From a virus, in the IMG/VR virus record IMGVR_UViG_3300014050_000006, positions 1 through 64,000 of that record: 64,000 nt of DNA; one strand, given 5' to 3'. The notes below the pieces were generated by a model. That model was not told the origin of the DNA and did no database searches. It worked only from the letters and a program-made list of their open reading frames with translations. Of the stretch, positions 63,901-64,000 are shown piece after piece (the stretch's first letter is position 1; every line of letters starts with the position of its first letter). Position numbers and translations under genes: made by a program.

Positions 63901-64000
63901 GATTCAAATACTGCTCCAGCAATACTACCAAATGATCCTGCATTTGATAATTGTTTAATATCTGTAATAGGTTTTGGAATTGGTCCACCTTGAAATAATT
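60963..64000 (-). CDS. Tape-measure-like protein (5' partial)
   Basis: The frame stays open through the right edge of the window, so the ATG at 63875 is internal or alternative and the true start lies beyond 64000. The visible part (over 1000 residues) has an upstream GSIAGAVFESAVNLA segment, two IPNF-type repeats (LGYIPNF and RGHIPNF, near 110 and 175 after that ATG) joined by an NPFGLGVYNTKDEPAGLKQG block, Ala/Gly-rich hydrophobic stretches and long helical, Gln/Lys-rich regions. The C-terminal 100 residues are disordered-looking. Such proteins set tail length and cross the membrane in many phages. Confidence 0.65.
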   Translation of the reverse strand, partial: LFQGGPIPKPITDIKQLSNAGSFGSIAGAVFESAVNLATSSMSEGRAQNAPIDFENPNTELRKLFNNMPAATYEAKVNAKQDQRDSTAQKILDLGYVNNKVKQVLGSEYIKESKAYNEETELNALRRKDKLTNEEKKRFQFLIRKGKNKSLGYIPNFSALQEAMQREQAAGVDPSQIRVGSDSSLINRNNPFGLGVYNTKDEPAGLKQGINRSRGHIPNFAPNWQDPAYRKKVENAGKQPVLETQNLEQATKSLTDKMIALSIGLSVAEGLVNQFGTETNKVTKGLSQTLGIMSTVASGYGVGGKKYGGAIAGSMLAVQGIAGLSASANKPYTTEIDKLDKSLDQMRDKSSKLEGVISSLTPAINDYVAELEKSEPDPTKIKDLKKAILEGMTPLGKEIQDAIMKNLSSPKEIQATLSKEQRGGAVQQAQKELTRDIYQKQLDARKQMGFKGQVGQILSAVPGLGGIGKSMMQGQGTQDVLGTKQDIEGIAGNLLAPLSETPQDLAALAENLSNVSGSTNDVISVLKMMYESAGISTDAINALNGAISQSPKAANELTQALFKSLEVEVKRAKAIAGQGAGTGGGIVKNYAGAENIVTKSSVQDRNEKSLKAVLAEQTAIYSRAKQIGPGAQVFQDMASANMIDMLTQSGVSLDTLKQTNPELIKSGKKAYQNKAEEQYNAQIEAISAAGGDVAKFKEITKNINFEDLGNAAFEKAYTGKDLPDYTKMGTFVQEQSAAQKANTEAVKTLTTALGQASAGAENAKTATFNTALAAATGTQVPGTQPDWLNTLLAGGGVGGGLISSAIGGAFGAGAANVGTKVVGGTVNVGKNVVAGAGRGIGTAAPAIGRALFNPYTAAAAGGAAVGYGISQIPVGNGENVASTMGNAMYNMAPTLFGGPSKEQQAQQETDFKRQIEEIKNRKKQKEQTPTQETTTQANKEKPTETTNNISVAPNINIAQAAANDKAELQKMIEAEVKKFGEGLLKIVEEKSRNMAKGTVTPPQSMRTKMAA

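Noticed and set aside
1-64000. tRNA genes, integrase, transposase or rRNA
   Set aside because: Looked for cloverleaf-like T-loop sequences and recombinase motifs on both strands; nothing convincing was found by eye.

Overview
This window looks like part of the genome of a large, strongly AT-rich tailed bacteriophage. The evidence is a compact replication and recombination module (UvsX/RecA-like recombinase, DnaB-type helicase, TOPRIM primase, C-family DNA polymerase, DEDD exonuclease, RecB-like nuclease, ThyX), a rightward glycan/methyl/2-oxoglutarate accessory island, and a 35-kb leftward block of very large virion genes ending in a tape-measure-like protein. No integrase, transposase, rRNA, tRNA or CRISPR array was seen. 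The host is unknown. The first gene is a beta-strand-rich surface protein with a C-terminal PEP-CTERM sorting signal, and the virion genes carry RCC1, FG-GAP, LamG and poly-Ser/Pro modules. That combination is common in Verrucomicrobiota/Planctomycetota-type Gram-negatives, so such a host is a reasonable inference but is not shown.

Layout. 1-3.2 kb (+): PEP-CTERM protein (5' end outside the window), three small membrane or secreted proteins and a LamG-like protein. 3.35-13.6 kb (+): a surface-chemistry island with two 2OG-Fe(II) oxygenase-like proteins, several glycosyltransferases (two GT9-like, one GT34-like), two methyltransferases (Methyltransf_24-like and FkbM), two short SDR epimerases, a minimal two-gene transketolase and GDP-mannose 4,6-dehydratase. 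It is interrupted by two virion-type genes (DUF5856-like and DUF6582-like). 13.6-29.0 kb (+): recombination and replication genes. The polymerase III alpha chain is divided between two genes, a degenerate PHP-like protein and the polymerase body, with an exonuclease gene between them. The block ends with a fused GT4-GT9 glycosyltransferase, a second GT9 half and a candidate annealing protein. 29.0-64 kb (-): tail and fibre genes, convergent with the + block, with one more glycosyltransferase-like gene embedded. The tape-measure-like gene runs off the right edge.

Regulation. Seven + strand genes have a near-consensus sigma-70 promoter (TTGAMW, exactly 17 nt, TANNAT) at their 5' side. In five of these the -10 box lies only 6-7 nt before the start codon, which predicts leaderless mRNAs; a sixth has 8 nt before a TTG start. 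Two virion genes have weaker versions. Several other virion genes have a different element (GTGTAA core) followed by a short leader with a purine-rich ribosome-binding site. This suggests two transcription and translation-initiation regimes.

How the parts may work together: the replication block copies the genome. The sugar and modification genes probably build and attach an unusual deoxysugar glycan to host surface, virion or DNA. The tail block encodes multi-domain adhesins whose Thr-Gly-rich and Ser-rich stretches are plausible glycan acceptors. The PEP-CTERM protein would be delivered to the host surface by the host's exosortase.
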